From: Liquidambar formosana
Lineage: Eukaryota > Streptophyta > Magnoliopsida > Saxifragales > Altingiaceae
Assembly (NCBI GenBank): GCA_039720395.1
Contig: CM077831.1
Coordinates: 9,908,333-9,972,332 of the forward strand
Direction of reading: 5' to 3'
Length of the DNA stretch: 64,000 nt
Positions 1-11,371 of this stretch are shown here, piece by piece. Under the pieces are notes generated by a model. That model had not been told where the DNA came from, did no database searches, and saw nothing but the letters and a program-made list of their open reading frames with translations. How positions within the stretch are numbered: position 1 is the first letter of the stretch; each line of letters starts with the position of its first letter. Made by a program: the position numbers and the translations under genes.

Positions 1-1040
1 TGAATAAGAGTTCTATCTCTTTTAAAACTCTACTTTCATTAAAGTTCTGTTTTGTCTAGAGTTCTATCTCCTTTAGAATTCTACTTTTCTAAAACTTCTT
101 TTTGGATAAGAGTTCTATCTCTTTTCGAATTCTATCTTTTCTCAAATTCCTTTTTTGGAAAATCTTCTTCTTTTTTAAACTCTTCTTTTCTTTTAATGGA
201 AACTTAGGGTTTATAGTTCATTGTGAAGGGAGTAACCCCTTCTCAATCGAACTACGTGGACTTTGATCCTTACATCTTTGTATGTAAGGTACGTAGGTGC
301 TCATTTGATGTTCAAGTCCACCCTAGGATATTAAGTATCCTAGGTTTTTCTTTTTCTTTCTTTCTCTTTCTCTCTACCCATTTGTCCATCACATATATGC
401 TAGTGGAGTAGGATGGACCCATGCTTATACATTTATCCATCACATACTTGTTAGTGGATAGGATGGATTTGTTTGCTTACTCATTTATCCATTACATATT
501 TGCTAGTGGATAGGATGGATTTGTTTGTTCATTCTCCCTATCTCTTACTTGCTTTCCATATCTCTTATACTTGTTCATGGATGTTTACATGCTTTATAGA
601 TGTTTATATACTTTATGGATGTTCATGGATGAATGTAGATTATTTATGGATGATTCTTTGCATATGCATGGTGACTAATTAGGAAGTGATTAAAATAGCC
701 TATATAAATTCAGAGACCCATTTTGGGGCGATGTGGGTGCCTATAGGATGTTTCCCAGAACCTTCCCACATCGTAACTTAGTCTCCGAATCCTCTCTTGT
801 TTTGATAGACCTGCTTTTCCTTGATCGGAGTCATGAGATTTGTTTTCAAAGGTTTTCTTTCAAAACTGTTTTTATGGTTTTCCTCTTTTCCTAAAAATGA
901 GGTGGCGACTCCTTATTTGTTTTGTTTTTGTGAACCTTTTAAAAACCAGATTTTTATTAATTTAAATCTCTACAAGTCTTTTTAAAAGAAGGGTTCTCTT
1001 TCCCCCTGGATCGAAACCCGTAGTTCACAAGATGACCAAG
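1..1040 (+). repeat. LTR-retrotransposon remnant (gypsy-like LTR end) with short tandem repeats
   Basis: No gene is supported here. Two imperfect tandem arrays with periods of about 51 bp are visible: three copies of a unit beginning AGAGTTCTATCTC between about 8 and 160, and three copies of a unit beginning CATTTATCCAT between about 380 and 530. Further right, a TATA-like stretch (near 700), a GC-richer block and the string GGTGGCGACTCC (about 901-912) resemble plant Ty3/gypsy LTR and leader sequence; the same string occurs reversed at 61.9-62.0 kb. The short open frames in this stretch are low-complexity. Assignment to gypsy is by resemblance only; no LTR partner is in the window. Confidence 0.4.
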
Positions 1041-1114
1041 CCCATCTTTTATTTGGTGAAGTGAAAGAGTTACATTTATAGTTTGACTAATACATTGAGA
1101 TGTATGTAGTCATG

Positions 1115-1837
1115 TAGAGCAAGCATTCAATTACAGTAAACTCCTCTTAGAATACTATTGCTCAATGGTGGATCTAAGAGAAGGAATCAAACTTTATTAT
1201 GATATGGTTTGATTCATGACGAGTCTTACTAACTTAAATGTCCATTTTGGATATGCCTTAAAATTGCTACATATTGATAATTTGGGGTTCATTCCAGTTT
1301 TTCCAAAAATATTTTATTGGATATAATATGGGAAGAAACCCAACTTAAAGAAGTTAAGACTTGGGATTGTGCTACATATGTTTAGAGACATTAGGTAGAC
1401 AATCTAGAAATAAGGTCAAGTAATTGTTGAATTGTGGTATATTCCAAAAGTGGTTGGGATAGAATTTCTATTATCTTAATGAACAAAAGTTGTCCATTAG
1501 CATGTTTGCCGAATTTTCTTAAGAAAGAGTTCATTCAAGAAAGATGCAAAGGTAGATTGATAGAATTCACAGAATTGTCTGTAAAGCCACAAACCAACAA
1601 AGATCCTACCCTTGTCCCTATTGAGGAAAAAACCTTTAATTACACCATAGTCCTTTCATAGATCAAATTGGATATTTTTCAACATATAAGACATACGGTG
1701 TCTCTATTAATATGTGAAAGAATAGTTCTATGGTGATAAAGATCACCAAAATAATCCTATTGATTATGATTAGGCAATGTTTGACATCAACTCGAGAAAT
1801 GGCTAAGAGTCATTAATCCAATATGGTAAGGTAGAGA
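1115..1837 (+). pseudogene. Ty1/copia pol remnant (integrase to start of reverse transcriptase)
   Basis: Conceptual translation in broken frames gives pieces typical of copia integrase C-terminal regions: HFGYALK, GKKPNLKEVKTWDCATYV, then VYSKSG and FLKKEFIQER, followed by DPIDYDQAMFDI and EKWL, which precede reverse transcriptase in plant copia polyproteins. Several stops and frame changes are present, so it is non-functional. The coding trail stops abruptly at 1837, where another copia element is inserted, and resumes at about 11372 with reverse transcriptase and RNase H pieces ending in a polypurine tract and LTR. I therefore treat 1115-1837 and 11372-14314 as two halves of one older plus-strand element. 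Confidence 0.75.
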
Positions 1838-3461
1838 TGTTGGGAATCGAATAGGGAGGAAAACATACAAAGGCGGAATTAAAATTTTCCTACGATTCCC
1901 AAACCCATGAATCCAATTATGCATAATACAAAACAGAAACCCTAACTATAAAGAAAGTTAAGATACTTACAGTTGAACAAAGTCTTCTCCTTTATGCTCC
2001 AAGCTTTGTCTTCTCTTTTTTGCTCCAAGCTTGAACTCCAAGTAGCAATGAATGAGCAGTCCAAGTGTACTGCCTCCAACGGTATCCACACCTAGCTTGA
2101 ACTTGAAGTCCTTTCCTTCTTCTTCCTTGTTGCTGCTAGAGGTGGAGAAGAGAGAGAGAGAGAGAGCCTCCTTGTAAAATTCAGCCAGCACTTGGGGATT
2201 GTGAATGTTATGATGTCATCACATCATAACAAGGCTATTTAAAGCCACTAATAGGGCCAGCCCTAGGGGGGTTCCAAACCCTAAAGGGTTTTGTGTAATT
2301 ACTCCTAATTACACAATAACCCCTTTAATTTATATCACATACAAACTAGCCCCTTAAGAACAATTCTTTTATTCACTTATGCCCTTTCTCTCTTAGACTT
2401 TCAAGCTCTCTTAGCATGATCAGTATGTGACCCATGGGGTTCACATCATCAAGTAGTAAGTATAGCACATGTTGTGCACAATGGAATACTTTCCATTAGA
2501 GGGTCTAATTGAAACTCCTTTCAATTCCCTAATTGATTATAACTCATTTATATCAATTAGTGCTTCTACTAACCATGAGTAATACCTAGCATATGGCTCA
2601 TGGTGTGGTCCTTAATGAGCTGAATAGTCATTTACAAAGAACCCTTCTGTTATAGTTTATAGGTTACAATTACATCCTTCCATCAACATAATGTCTCCAA
2701 TTGAACTAATAGGACATGGAAGTCTATCAAGTCCCTAGTTCAATTACTTTATACTCATTCATTAATATCAACTCAATGATAAACTTATGGAAACTCCTTT
2801 CCATATTCATACTACCATGGGCCCATGGATTTAATGAGTTATATTCAATTAATGCTATATGAGATATTCACTCCTTTTTTCCTGAGAGTGATAGATTCCT
2901 TGTTGATCACTCACATGCCTTCACACACATAGCAGTAGGGCCAATGAATACCCTTACAGACCCTTGAATAGGATTTGCACTTAATGTTATCAAACTTCTA
3001 AAGGTACATGCATAAGACAACCATGGTGTCTCAGGTCTAAGGATTACTTGTACCACTATATCAATGAGAAACTGATTGACAGGCAGGTTAAAACTCTATT
3101 CAATTTATCTCATATCTTTGGTCACATTCAGTGTACCTATTCTTATAATAGGCACCCACTTGTTGGTTGTAGTGTCTCCACACAAATAGCTTGAGACTAG
3201 CTATCCTCCTATAGAGTCAACCTAACAAGTGCTAGTCCTATGGTTCATTACTGTTCATCATAGTGAACCTTCAAATTTCATATTCTCAACTCTAACTCCA
3301 TGGACATATTATGTAAATATAAATGATGCATATAAACATAATAGAATAAGTCCTTTTTATTAAATCAATACTAAATGTGACATATATTATTGAAATCAAA
3401 TGATTGTTCCTAATCCCTAAATAATCATCTCTATAATTGGCTCTAGGGTATAATCCTAACA
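1838..3461 (-). repeat. Left LTR of nested copia element (3' LTR in element sense)
   Basis: Starts TGTTGGGAATCG and ends CCTAACA. It is nearly collinear with 9681-11366 but lacks about 62 bp after AACCTTCAA (near 3273). Read on the minus strand it begins TGTTAGGATTATACCC and is clearly related to the plus-strand LTRs at 12611 and 17719, which begin TGTTAGTTATATGCC and TGTTAATTATATGCC. A purine-rich (GA)n run lies at about 2152-2167. Confidence 0.9.
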
Positions 3462-3475
3462 ATCTCCCACTTGCA
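3462..3475 (-). promoter_or_regulatory. Polypurine tract of nested copia element
   Basis: On the minus strand this reads GCAAGTGGGAGAT directly before the LTR start, the usual copia plus-strand priming site. The same purine run precedes the LTRs at 12611 and 17719. Confidence 0.8.
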
Positions 3476-3871
3476 CTATAGCTAATCCACCATGTATCTC
3501 ATACCATATCCTGTCGGTGGTGATCCAGTACACTTGGGTCATAGCTTTAGTGAAGGGGTCTTCTACATTCTCTATTGAATTAAATCTTCTATATGTATGT
3601 ATCATCTTTTCCAATGATCTCTGTAATCATTTGGAATTGCCGCTTAAAGCTTGGACTTTTGATGAGACTGTGGATCCTTGTCTTGAGCAATAGCCCTATT
3701 GTTGTCACAAAAACAATTGTAAGGACTTCTCAATGTCAAGAACCACTTTTAGTTCAACAATGAACTTACTAATCCAAACTTGCAGCAATGCGCTCTAATT
3801 TATAGCTCTACTATTTAAGGTGAAAATATATATATATACCTCGATGTTGATCTCCTATCATCATCGTCAGA

Positions 3872-4365
3872 TTAAAAATCTGAGTCTGTTTTACCAACCA
3901 TTTCAAGTTTCTTTCTCCATAGGCAAAGCATAGGTCCTTTTGTTCTTCTCAAGAACTTAAGGATAGCCTTCACTACTTCCCAGTGTTCCTTATCTGAGTC
4001 TGCCTGATATCTGCTCGTAACATTTACAGCAAAACAGATATCTGGTCTTGTAGTTATAGACAACTTGATTCCATGTCTGACAGGAATTAGACCTTCTTTT
4101 GGAATCATGCATTTTGAACCCTTTCAATATCTTGTCTATGTACTTCGATTGGGAGAGACTTAGCATCCTTTAAGATCTATCTCTATAGACCTCTATTCCC
4201 ATAATATAGGATGCTTCTTCTAAATCTTTTATGGAGAAACTCTGTGAAAAACCAATTTTTCACTTTTGACAACATTTCTACATCATTCCCTAATAAGTAG
4301 AACGTCAGTTTATATTTTAGGACTGAAAATGTGATTGCACTCCCACTAACCCTTTGTACAATCAT
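3872..4365 (-). pseudogene. copia reverse transcriptase / RNase H fragment
   Basis: Two broken minus-strand frames carry the expected order. 4183-4365 has VSGSAITF and LLGNDVEMLS, matching the segment around the YVDD catalytic box, where the aspartates themselves are lost. 3872-4108 has GLIPVRHGIKLS, TRPDICFAVNVTSRYQ, EHWEVVKAILKFLRRTK and KTDSDF, the C-terminal reverse transcriptase and RNase H start. Stops and frame changes separate the pieces and the catalytic region is damaged. Confidence 0.85.
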
Positions 4366-4917
4366 AGTACAATAATGGGTTCTGTCTCAACAGGGACAGG
4401 GGTTGCATCAATGTCGGTTTGTGTCTCATTAGATAACTCTTTGAGTTCTATTTTCCTATTGTTGCCGCTTTATTGAATAGACTCTTTTTTAAGAAAGATT
4501 GCAAACTAACAAACAAAACACCTTTTGTTCATCAGGAGAATAGACTTAGTATCCTAAACTCTCTTTAGGATAATCCACAAACCTACATTCAAGTTATCTT
4601 GATTTCCAATTTGGTTGCATTATATGTCTCTACATATTCAATACAATCCTATACCTTAACATGCTTAAGGCTTGGTGCTTTCCCTTTTCATATCTCATAT
4701 GGGTTCTAAAGAATAGCCTTGGTTTGAACTCTGTTTCACAGGTAGGTGGCAGTTTCTAGGGCATATCCTTAAAAGGATAATATTAAGTCGTTGTAACTTA
4801 TCATGGATCGGACCATATCCAATAAGGTCATCTTCCTCCTTTCTGACACACCATCAAATTGTGGTGTTCTAGGAGGTGTTCATAAAGAATGCCTGTTTGA
4901 ACAAAATGATCTAAAAA

Positions 4918-5115
4918 TTAACCGGTTAAATATTCGCCTCCTCGATCTAATCGAAGAGCTTTAATACTTTTACTGGTTTGTTTCTCTACTTCATATCTGA
5001 ATTCTTTGAACCATTCAAATGTTTCAAATTTGTACTTCATTAAATATACACACCCAAACCTAGACTGAATCATCGGTAAAGGTTGTAAAGTAAGAGAAAA
5101 CTCTACATACATCAT
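4918..5115 (-). pseudogene. copia integrase core fragment
   Basis: Minus-strand translation contains GCVYLMKYKFETFEWFKEF followed by EVEKQTSK and LRLDRGGEYL. The RLDRGGEY block is the second acidic site region of copia integrases. The frame is open for only 65 residues, and the zinc-binding part and the rest of the core are not readable in one frame. About 550 bp of decayed sequence separates this piece from the reverse transcriptase fragment, as expected for the integrase C-terminal region. Confidence 0.85.
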
Positions 5116-5270
5116 TATGTGTTAGTTCTCATCTCTTGTTCTCTTGGGTTTATTAGCATTCAATTTAGAACCATCATGCTCCATGCAACTAATATTTAGG
5201 TTAGAGCATGATCCATACCTTCCAAAGATTGGTTCTTTAGAGTATCCAGATACTCCTGGCAGTTACGTTT

Positions 5271-6073
5271 TTAGTGCCCATCCTTGCCACAATGACAACA
5301 GGTTCCTTTGGCCTTGTCAGTATTACCTTTCTTAATGCTTCCCTTTAGCTTTAAGTTCTTCTTCTTCTTCCCTTGGGTACTCTTAGCCCTGCCTTTGCCT
5401 TTGCCCTTGGGCTTGGGCTTGGGCTTGGGCTTGGAAGTAAAAGCTCCATCAAATGCGAGTAAAGAACCTTTCCCTTTCTTCATTGTCTCCTCGGTCATCT
5501 TGAGCAAATTGTGTAGCCCAGGGAGAGTGGGCTAAGCTTGTTCATATGAAAATTCATAATAAACGGCCCAAATGAATCAAGAAGGGACTACAGAATAATG
5601 TCTGAACACATATCAGCTTCAATGATCACATCAAGGTTCTCAAGCTGCTCGATATGGTTGATCATTTTCAAGGTGTGATCAGTCACGGATGAACCCCCGT
5701 TCATCCTTGCCTTGAATAGATCTTTGACAATATTATATTTAGCGGTCCTACTTTACTCCCCATACAACTCTTGTAAGTGGAGAAAGATGTCGGGAGCGCT
5801 ACTCATGGACTCATGTTGCTTCTAAAGCTCAGGGTTTATGGATGCCATCATATAGCATCTTGCCTTTAGGTCGTCATCCATGCGCTTCTGATAAGCGTCT
5901 TTCTCCTGCTGAGTTATAACCTCAACAGGAGCCCTAGGAAGTGGGCCATTAAGTGTGTAGGTAATCTTTTTGGAATTTAAAACTATTTTCAAATTCCTTA
6001 GACAATTAAGATAATTAGGTCCAGTCAAATGGTTGGTGTCCAAAATTTTGGATAACAGGCTGAAATGAGCCAT
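5271..6073 (-). pseudogene. copia gag with zinc knuckle, broken
   Basis: 5822-6073 begins MAHFSLLSKIL and has LTGPNYLNCLRNLKIVLNS, a typical start of plant copia gag (UBN2-type domain). 5271-5507 carries a basic low-complexity run of Lys-Pro and Lys-Gly repeats, encoded by GGGCTT hexamers, and then CCHCGKDGH. The CX2CX4HX4C knuckle is complete in its metal ligands only if the reading continues past a TAA directly after the histidine. Frame breaks between 5507 and 5822 join the two halves. The ATG at 6073 is the first in the gag frame. Confidence 0.82.
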
Positions 6074-9000
6074 TTCTATGAACTACATATAAAAAATTAA
6101 AATAGAGAGTTAGATTTCATTTTTAATCCACAATGATCGGGTCTTTAATCATATGGTACCTCCCACTATTTTATCAAATTCCATACACCCTCTAATGGAA
6201 TTCGGGAATCTCATTCCTAATAGGGATTGGGGTCCCACTGTGACTTAGAAGCCTCACATTATAGTTTATTGACTTCTAACCCACAATAAGAAGACAACTC
6301 ATTGTCTATTGCTTCATAAGCAAGTTCCAATCATTTTGCCCTAGGGTGCATACTCCTCACATTATAGTTTCTTGGAATACTTCCCAAGTTAAGTTAAACC
6401 CATCATTCACACAGGTATGTTTCACCAAATATATACCTCACATTATAGTTTCTTGGTATATACCAGTTTAAGCACCCTATGATATCTCATATATGATAGT
6501 TTTATGTAATGTCTTTAACATGTGTAGCTCCTACGTGTCTGCAACCAGGTACCCACATTAAGGGACGTTAGATGATCCTATAATGATGGAAGGCAATGAA
6601 GAATTCATTCCCTATGATTTCTTCATTTTCAACTTAATATTAAAAGAGAAGGGTTTTAAGGGTCTCATCAATTTAACTAATTTAACATACATCACATGCA
6701 TAAAAATAACATATAACAACATTATATCTAGAATCCACTTATCGATATTAGTCCCTCTTAGGTGACATATAATGATCTTTGGATTTGGAGCTATCACTAT
6801 TAATCTCATTAAAAGCTCCTACTATGATGATTATGGACTTTAAGAGGATTCAATCCAAGCTAATGAATTGAATCCAAGGTCTAAAGTGGGCATAGGTGAT
6901 CGTAAAACATTCATTCAAAACATAGCATGCTTTCTTGAAAGTCTTCTCCAAGCTTTCAAGTCCTTCAATCTCCTCCATAGGCTTGATGGTCTCCACCATT
7001 GGCTTGTAGGGCTCCACCATGCTCTTTTAGGTCCACCATGCTCCTTAGTACGCTCTCGATTACATAATATTTACATAATTTAAAGAAAGGGATACATAAA
7101 GGGAATGTGGGGTACATAAGAGAATGATAGAGAGAGAGAAGAAGGTGGCATGCAAGCCCCAAATAAATAATACATCACCAAAATTAACAACACTTGAAAA
7201 ATTAATACAACCCATTCCTAAAACGGCCAATCACAATTGGTTTAAGGGGTATAGTCCATAATCATCATCCATTCTTAAACATACAATCACATTGCATAAT
7301 AAAAGAAATAACTATAAGCAAAAAACATATGGGCATTATGGTAACTCTATTGATTAGTATTCATTAATCTCATTAATGTGTCCTAATCTTATTAGGATAT
7401 GCATAATTTCCAGAATTAATTAAGTCTTAACATTAAAGACATTTAGATTCAATCAATCAAATCAATTGAAATCATTAAAGTCCCCTAATTAAACTCTAAC
7501 ATCAAATATTAGGGTCTCATTAATTAAACAAAACAATTTCATTTAATTAAAAATTTCCAAATTTTAATTTAATCCCAAATTGTGTTTTAAACCATTTAAA
7601 ACATTATAAAATTAATCAATATTAATTAAATAATCAATTTCGGAATTAAATAAAATCATTTTATTAATTAATTAGTGCATTAGGGTTTCCAAAAACCCTA
7701 AACCCTAAGTGCATTAATTCTAAACCCTAAATGTAACCCTAATGCATTAAATGCCTAATGATTGGTCAATAAATAACCAATCATTTAAACCCTAGGTTTG
7801 TATAGTATTAATGATTAGGATTAGGGTTTAATTAATGCCACCTATGATAGTAATTACACCTAATTAATATGCACCAATTAGGGTTTCTAAAACCCTAAAC
7901 CTCAAACCTATTAAATGCCAATGATTAATTACCAAACCATTAATGATCATGATTGGTCATTAATGACCAATCATTTAACCCTAGGTTAGACACATTAATT
8001 ACTAGGTTTAGTTATTAATTAATGCATTAATAGAATTAGGGTTTAATTAATACGAATTAGGGTTTTCTAAACCCTAAACCCTAGACATCATAAATGCAAT
8101 TAATTTTGCCCTAATAATTAATAACCATGATTGGTCATTTAATGACCAATCATTAAACACTGTAATTAAGGTAATTAATAGCCTAATTAGGGTTTCAATT
8201 AATGCAATTAATGAATTAGGGTTTCATCATTAATGGGAATTAGGGTTTCCTAAGAAAACCCTAAGGTTGCCGCCACAATTAATGAACTGCCATGGCTTGG
8301 CCAGGGGGCTGCCACAGCTAGGCCAGGAGGCTGCCAAGGCAAAGCAAAGCTGCCATGGGCACCAACAAGTGTGGGTAGCCAAGGACAACCAAGGGGACAC
8401 TTGCTAGGGTCGTGGCCTAGCCCTAGGACACATGTGGAGTGGCCAAGAGGGCTGCCAACATCAACAATTGACTAGGGTTTCAAAAACCCTTGCTTGGCAC
8501 CACCATGGGAGGACCTCCAAGGTCACAATTGTTTCTAAAACTCAATCAATTCAACTCCACCAACAAAACCAGCTTTTGTATCATGTCCTTACATGAATTA
8601 CTAAGCTAATTGAAGTGGTTTGGATGATCAAATCATCCCCAATTGTTCTAAACAATTCAAGAACAGTGGACTGTCCAAAATTTGACAATATACTGTCCAT
8701 GGTCGCAAACTGATTTAAAACCCAGCAAGATGATTAATTCAAGCTACAAAATTATTTTTCCTAGTATCCTACATGTCTTAGGAAACTAATGGAAGTGGTT
8801 TCATGCAATTTGGAGTTCCCTAGTTCGAGTTATGAACGAAACTCCATTGATGACTTTCTGCAGAAAAACAGCCTGTTGTGTTCTTCCAAGAAATCAAACT
8901 TTTTGATTCTTTATAAATCAAGACTCTTTTGAAACTTAAAGAATATGATCTATACATCATATATCATCATCCTATAATGATTATTCATCAATTTTATAGA

Positions 9001-9666
9001 AGTTTCTGACCATAACAGTAGCAAGAACCCTAGGGTTATAAAACCCATATTCGAACATGGTGATTTTCTCCTTCTTCCTTCTGTTCTAGAATCTTAATCC
9101 AATTATGATGCATCTGAATGCTTGGGAACCTTTCCCTACCATGTCTAGAACATAACCCAAGTGGTGGCAACCATTGCCTTGCCTTTGATCTCCATCAAAA
9201 ACTCACAGTTGTGGCTGTTGCATCATTCCTGAGCAAAACTGTCTTCCCTGATAGCCTGTAGTAAAAAATTCATAACTTTCACTACAAAACTTGGATCAAC
9301 GAACCGTTTGTTGGATTTGAAAGCTAATTCGAAGAGATTTCTAACCATATATGGCTTGAAAATTTTGGAGAAGAACTCTGATTTCGACAGGCAAAACAAG
9401 ATGACGGTTTTTCATGGCTACCATGAAAACTGTTCTTCTTCTCTAAACTCAATCCCTATTCAACACTTGAATAACCAGCAGCTCTAAAACTTATTTTAGA
9501 AGAGGAGTAGAAGAGGAGTAGAACATAAAACAACCTAGGGTTCATTAACCCTAGGTTCAGCCTTGAGAGGGAAATCATTCTAATGCATGAACATGAACCC
9601 TAGTTCATTAACCAATCTTTTACCATAAATTCCAGCCTATATGCAGTTTGTATTAGGCATAATCAT
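6074..9666 (-). other. Long non-coding leader of nested copia element
   Basis: This 3.6-kb stretch lies between gag and the primer binding site and has no convincing coding frame on either strand. It is AT-rich. It holds three copies of CCTCACATTATAGTTT-like text between about 6250 and 6450, a tandem array at 7680-8270 with telomere-like ACCCTAAA motifs, and a GC-richer block at about 8270-8480. No tRNA, MITE or host gene was recognised. Confidence 0.6.
7680..8270. repeat. About 185-bp tandem repeat with teloboxes and CCAAT palindromes
   Basis: Three full units begin at 7680, 7878 and 8057, and a partial fourth at 8240. Each opens with TTAGGGTTT...AAACCCTAA, an inverted pair of telobox motifs, and the three full units carry in their middle the inverted pair ATTGGTCA/TGACCAAT. 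In the second unit this is a perfect 26-bp palindrome at 7949-7974. Unit lengths are about 198, 179 and 183 bp with many differences, so the array is old. Confidence 0.75.
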
Positions 9667-9679
9667 GGCTATGATACCA
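9667..9679 (-). promoter_or_regulatory. Primer binding site of nested copia element
   Basis: On the minus strand this reads TGGTATCATAGCC, one base after the LTR end. It differs by one base from the TGGTATCAGAGCC used by copia elements that prime with initiator-Met tRNA, which is present exactly at 53293-53305. Confidence 0.85.
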
Positions 9680-9680
9680 C

Positions 9681-11366
9681 TGTTGGGAATCGAATAGGGA
9701 GGAAAACATACAAAGGCGGAATTAAAATTTTCCTACGATTCCCATACCCATGAATCCAATTATGCATAATATAAAACAGAAACCCTAACTACAAAGAAAG
9801 TTAGGATACTTACAGTTAAACAAAGCCTTCTCCTTTATGCTCCAAGCTTTGTCTTCTCCTTTTTGCTCCAAGCTTGAACTCCGGGCAGCAATGAATGAGC
9901 AATCCAAGTGTACTGCCTCCAATGGTATCCACACCTAGCTTGAACTTGAAGTCCTTTCCTTCTTCTTCCTTGTTGTTGCTAGAGGTGGAGAAGAGAGAGA
10001 GAGAGAGCCTCCTTGTAAAATTCGGCCAGCACTTGGGGATTGTGAATGTTATGATGTCATCACATCATAACAAGGCTATTTAAAGCCACTAATAGGGCCG
10101 GCCCTAGGGGGGTTCCAAACCCTAAAGGGTTTTGTGTAATTACTCTTAATTACACAATAACCCCTTTAATTTATATCAAATACAAACTAGCCCTTTAAGA
10201 ACAATTCTTTTATTCACTTATGGCCTTTCTCTCATAGACTTTTAAGCTCTCTTAGCATGATCAATATGTGACCCATTGGGTTTACATCATTAAGTAGTAG
10301 GTATAGCACATGTTGTGCACAATGGAACACTTTCCATTAGAGGGTCTAATTGAAACTCCTTTCAATTCCCTAATTGATTATAAATCATTTATATCAATTA
10401 GGGCTTCTACTAACCATGAGTAACACCTAGCATATGGCCCATGGTGTGGTCCTTAATGAGCTGAATAGTCATTTACAAAGAACCCTTCTGTTATAGTTTA
10501 TAGGTTACAATTACATCCTTCCATCAATACAATATCTCCAATTAAACTAATAGGATATGGAAGTCTGTCAAGTCCCTAGTTCAATTACTTTATACTCATT
10601 CATTAATATCAACTCAATGATGAATTTATGGAAACTCATTTTCATATTCATACTACTATGGGCCCATGGATTTAATGAGTTATATTCAATGAATGCTATA
10701 TGAGACATTCATTCCCTTTTTCCTGAGAGTGATGGATTCTTTGTTGATCACTCACATGCCTTCACACACATAGCAGTAGGGCCAATGAACACCCTTATAG
10801 ACCCCTAAATAGGATCTGCACTTAGTGTTATCAAACTTCTAAAGTTACATGCATAAGACAACCATGGTGTCTCAGGTCTAAGGATTACTTATACCACTAT
10901 AACAATGAGAAACTGATTGACAGGCAGGTTAAAACTCCATTCAGTTTATCTTATATCTTTGGTCACATTTAGTGTACCTATTCTTATAATAGGCACCCAC
11001 TTGTTGGTTGTAGTGTCTCCACACAAATAGCTTGAGACTGGCTATCCTCCTATAAAGTCAACCTAACAAGTGCTAGTCCTATGGTTCATTACTGTCCATC
11101 ATAGTGAACCTTCAACTAGGAATGATTTAGGAGTTTAGTATAGAGATATATTTACAGTCTCAAAATGACAACCCTTTGTAATTTCATATTCTCAACTCTA
11201 ACTCCATGGACATATTATGTTAATATAAATGATGCATATAAACATAATAGAATAAGCCCTTTTATTAAATCAATAATAAATATGACATATATAAATGAAA
11301 TCAAATGATTGTTCCTAATCCCTAAATAATCATCTCTATGATTGGCTCTAGGGCATAATCCTAACA
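9681..11366 (-). repeat. Right LTR of nested copia element (5' LTR in element sense)
   Basis: Same ends as the left LTR (TGTTGGGAATCG ... CCTAACA). It is longer by about 62 bp and is followed by the target duplication AGAGA. Short open frames in it, such as the one at 9895-10083, are not genes. Confidence 0.9.
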
Positions 11367-11371
11367 AGAGA

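Larger units (their letters stand above)
1838..11366 (-). mobile_element. Complete nested Ty1/copia LTR retrotransposon, minus orientation
   Basis: Two direct LTRs (1838-3461 and 9681-11366) start TGTTGGGAATCG and end CCTAACA. The 5-bp target duplication AGAGA lies at 1833-1837 and 11367-11371. In minus orientation the order is LTR, primer binding site TGGTATCATAGCC (9679-9667, complementary to initiator-Met tRNA as in most copia elements), a 3.6-kb leader, gag with zinc knuckle, integrase, reverse transcriptase/RNase H, polypurine tract (about 3475-3462), LTR. All genes carry stops and frame breaks, so the copy cannot encode its own proteins. It sits inside an older copia element of the same LTR family but on the opposite strand, which the clean duplication shows to be a nested insertion. 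The left LTR lacks about 62 bp present in the right one. Confidence 0.93.

Noticed and set aside
7680..8270. Interstitial telomere tract
   Set aside because: AAACCCTAA motifs are scattered within longer units and never form a continuous (CCCTAAA)n run.
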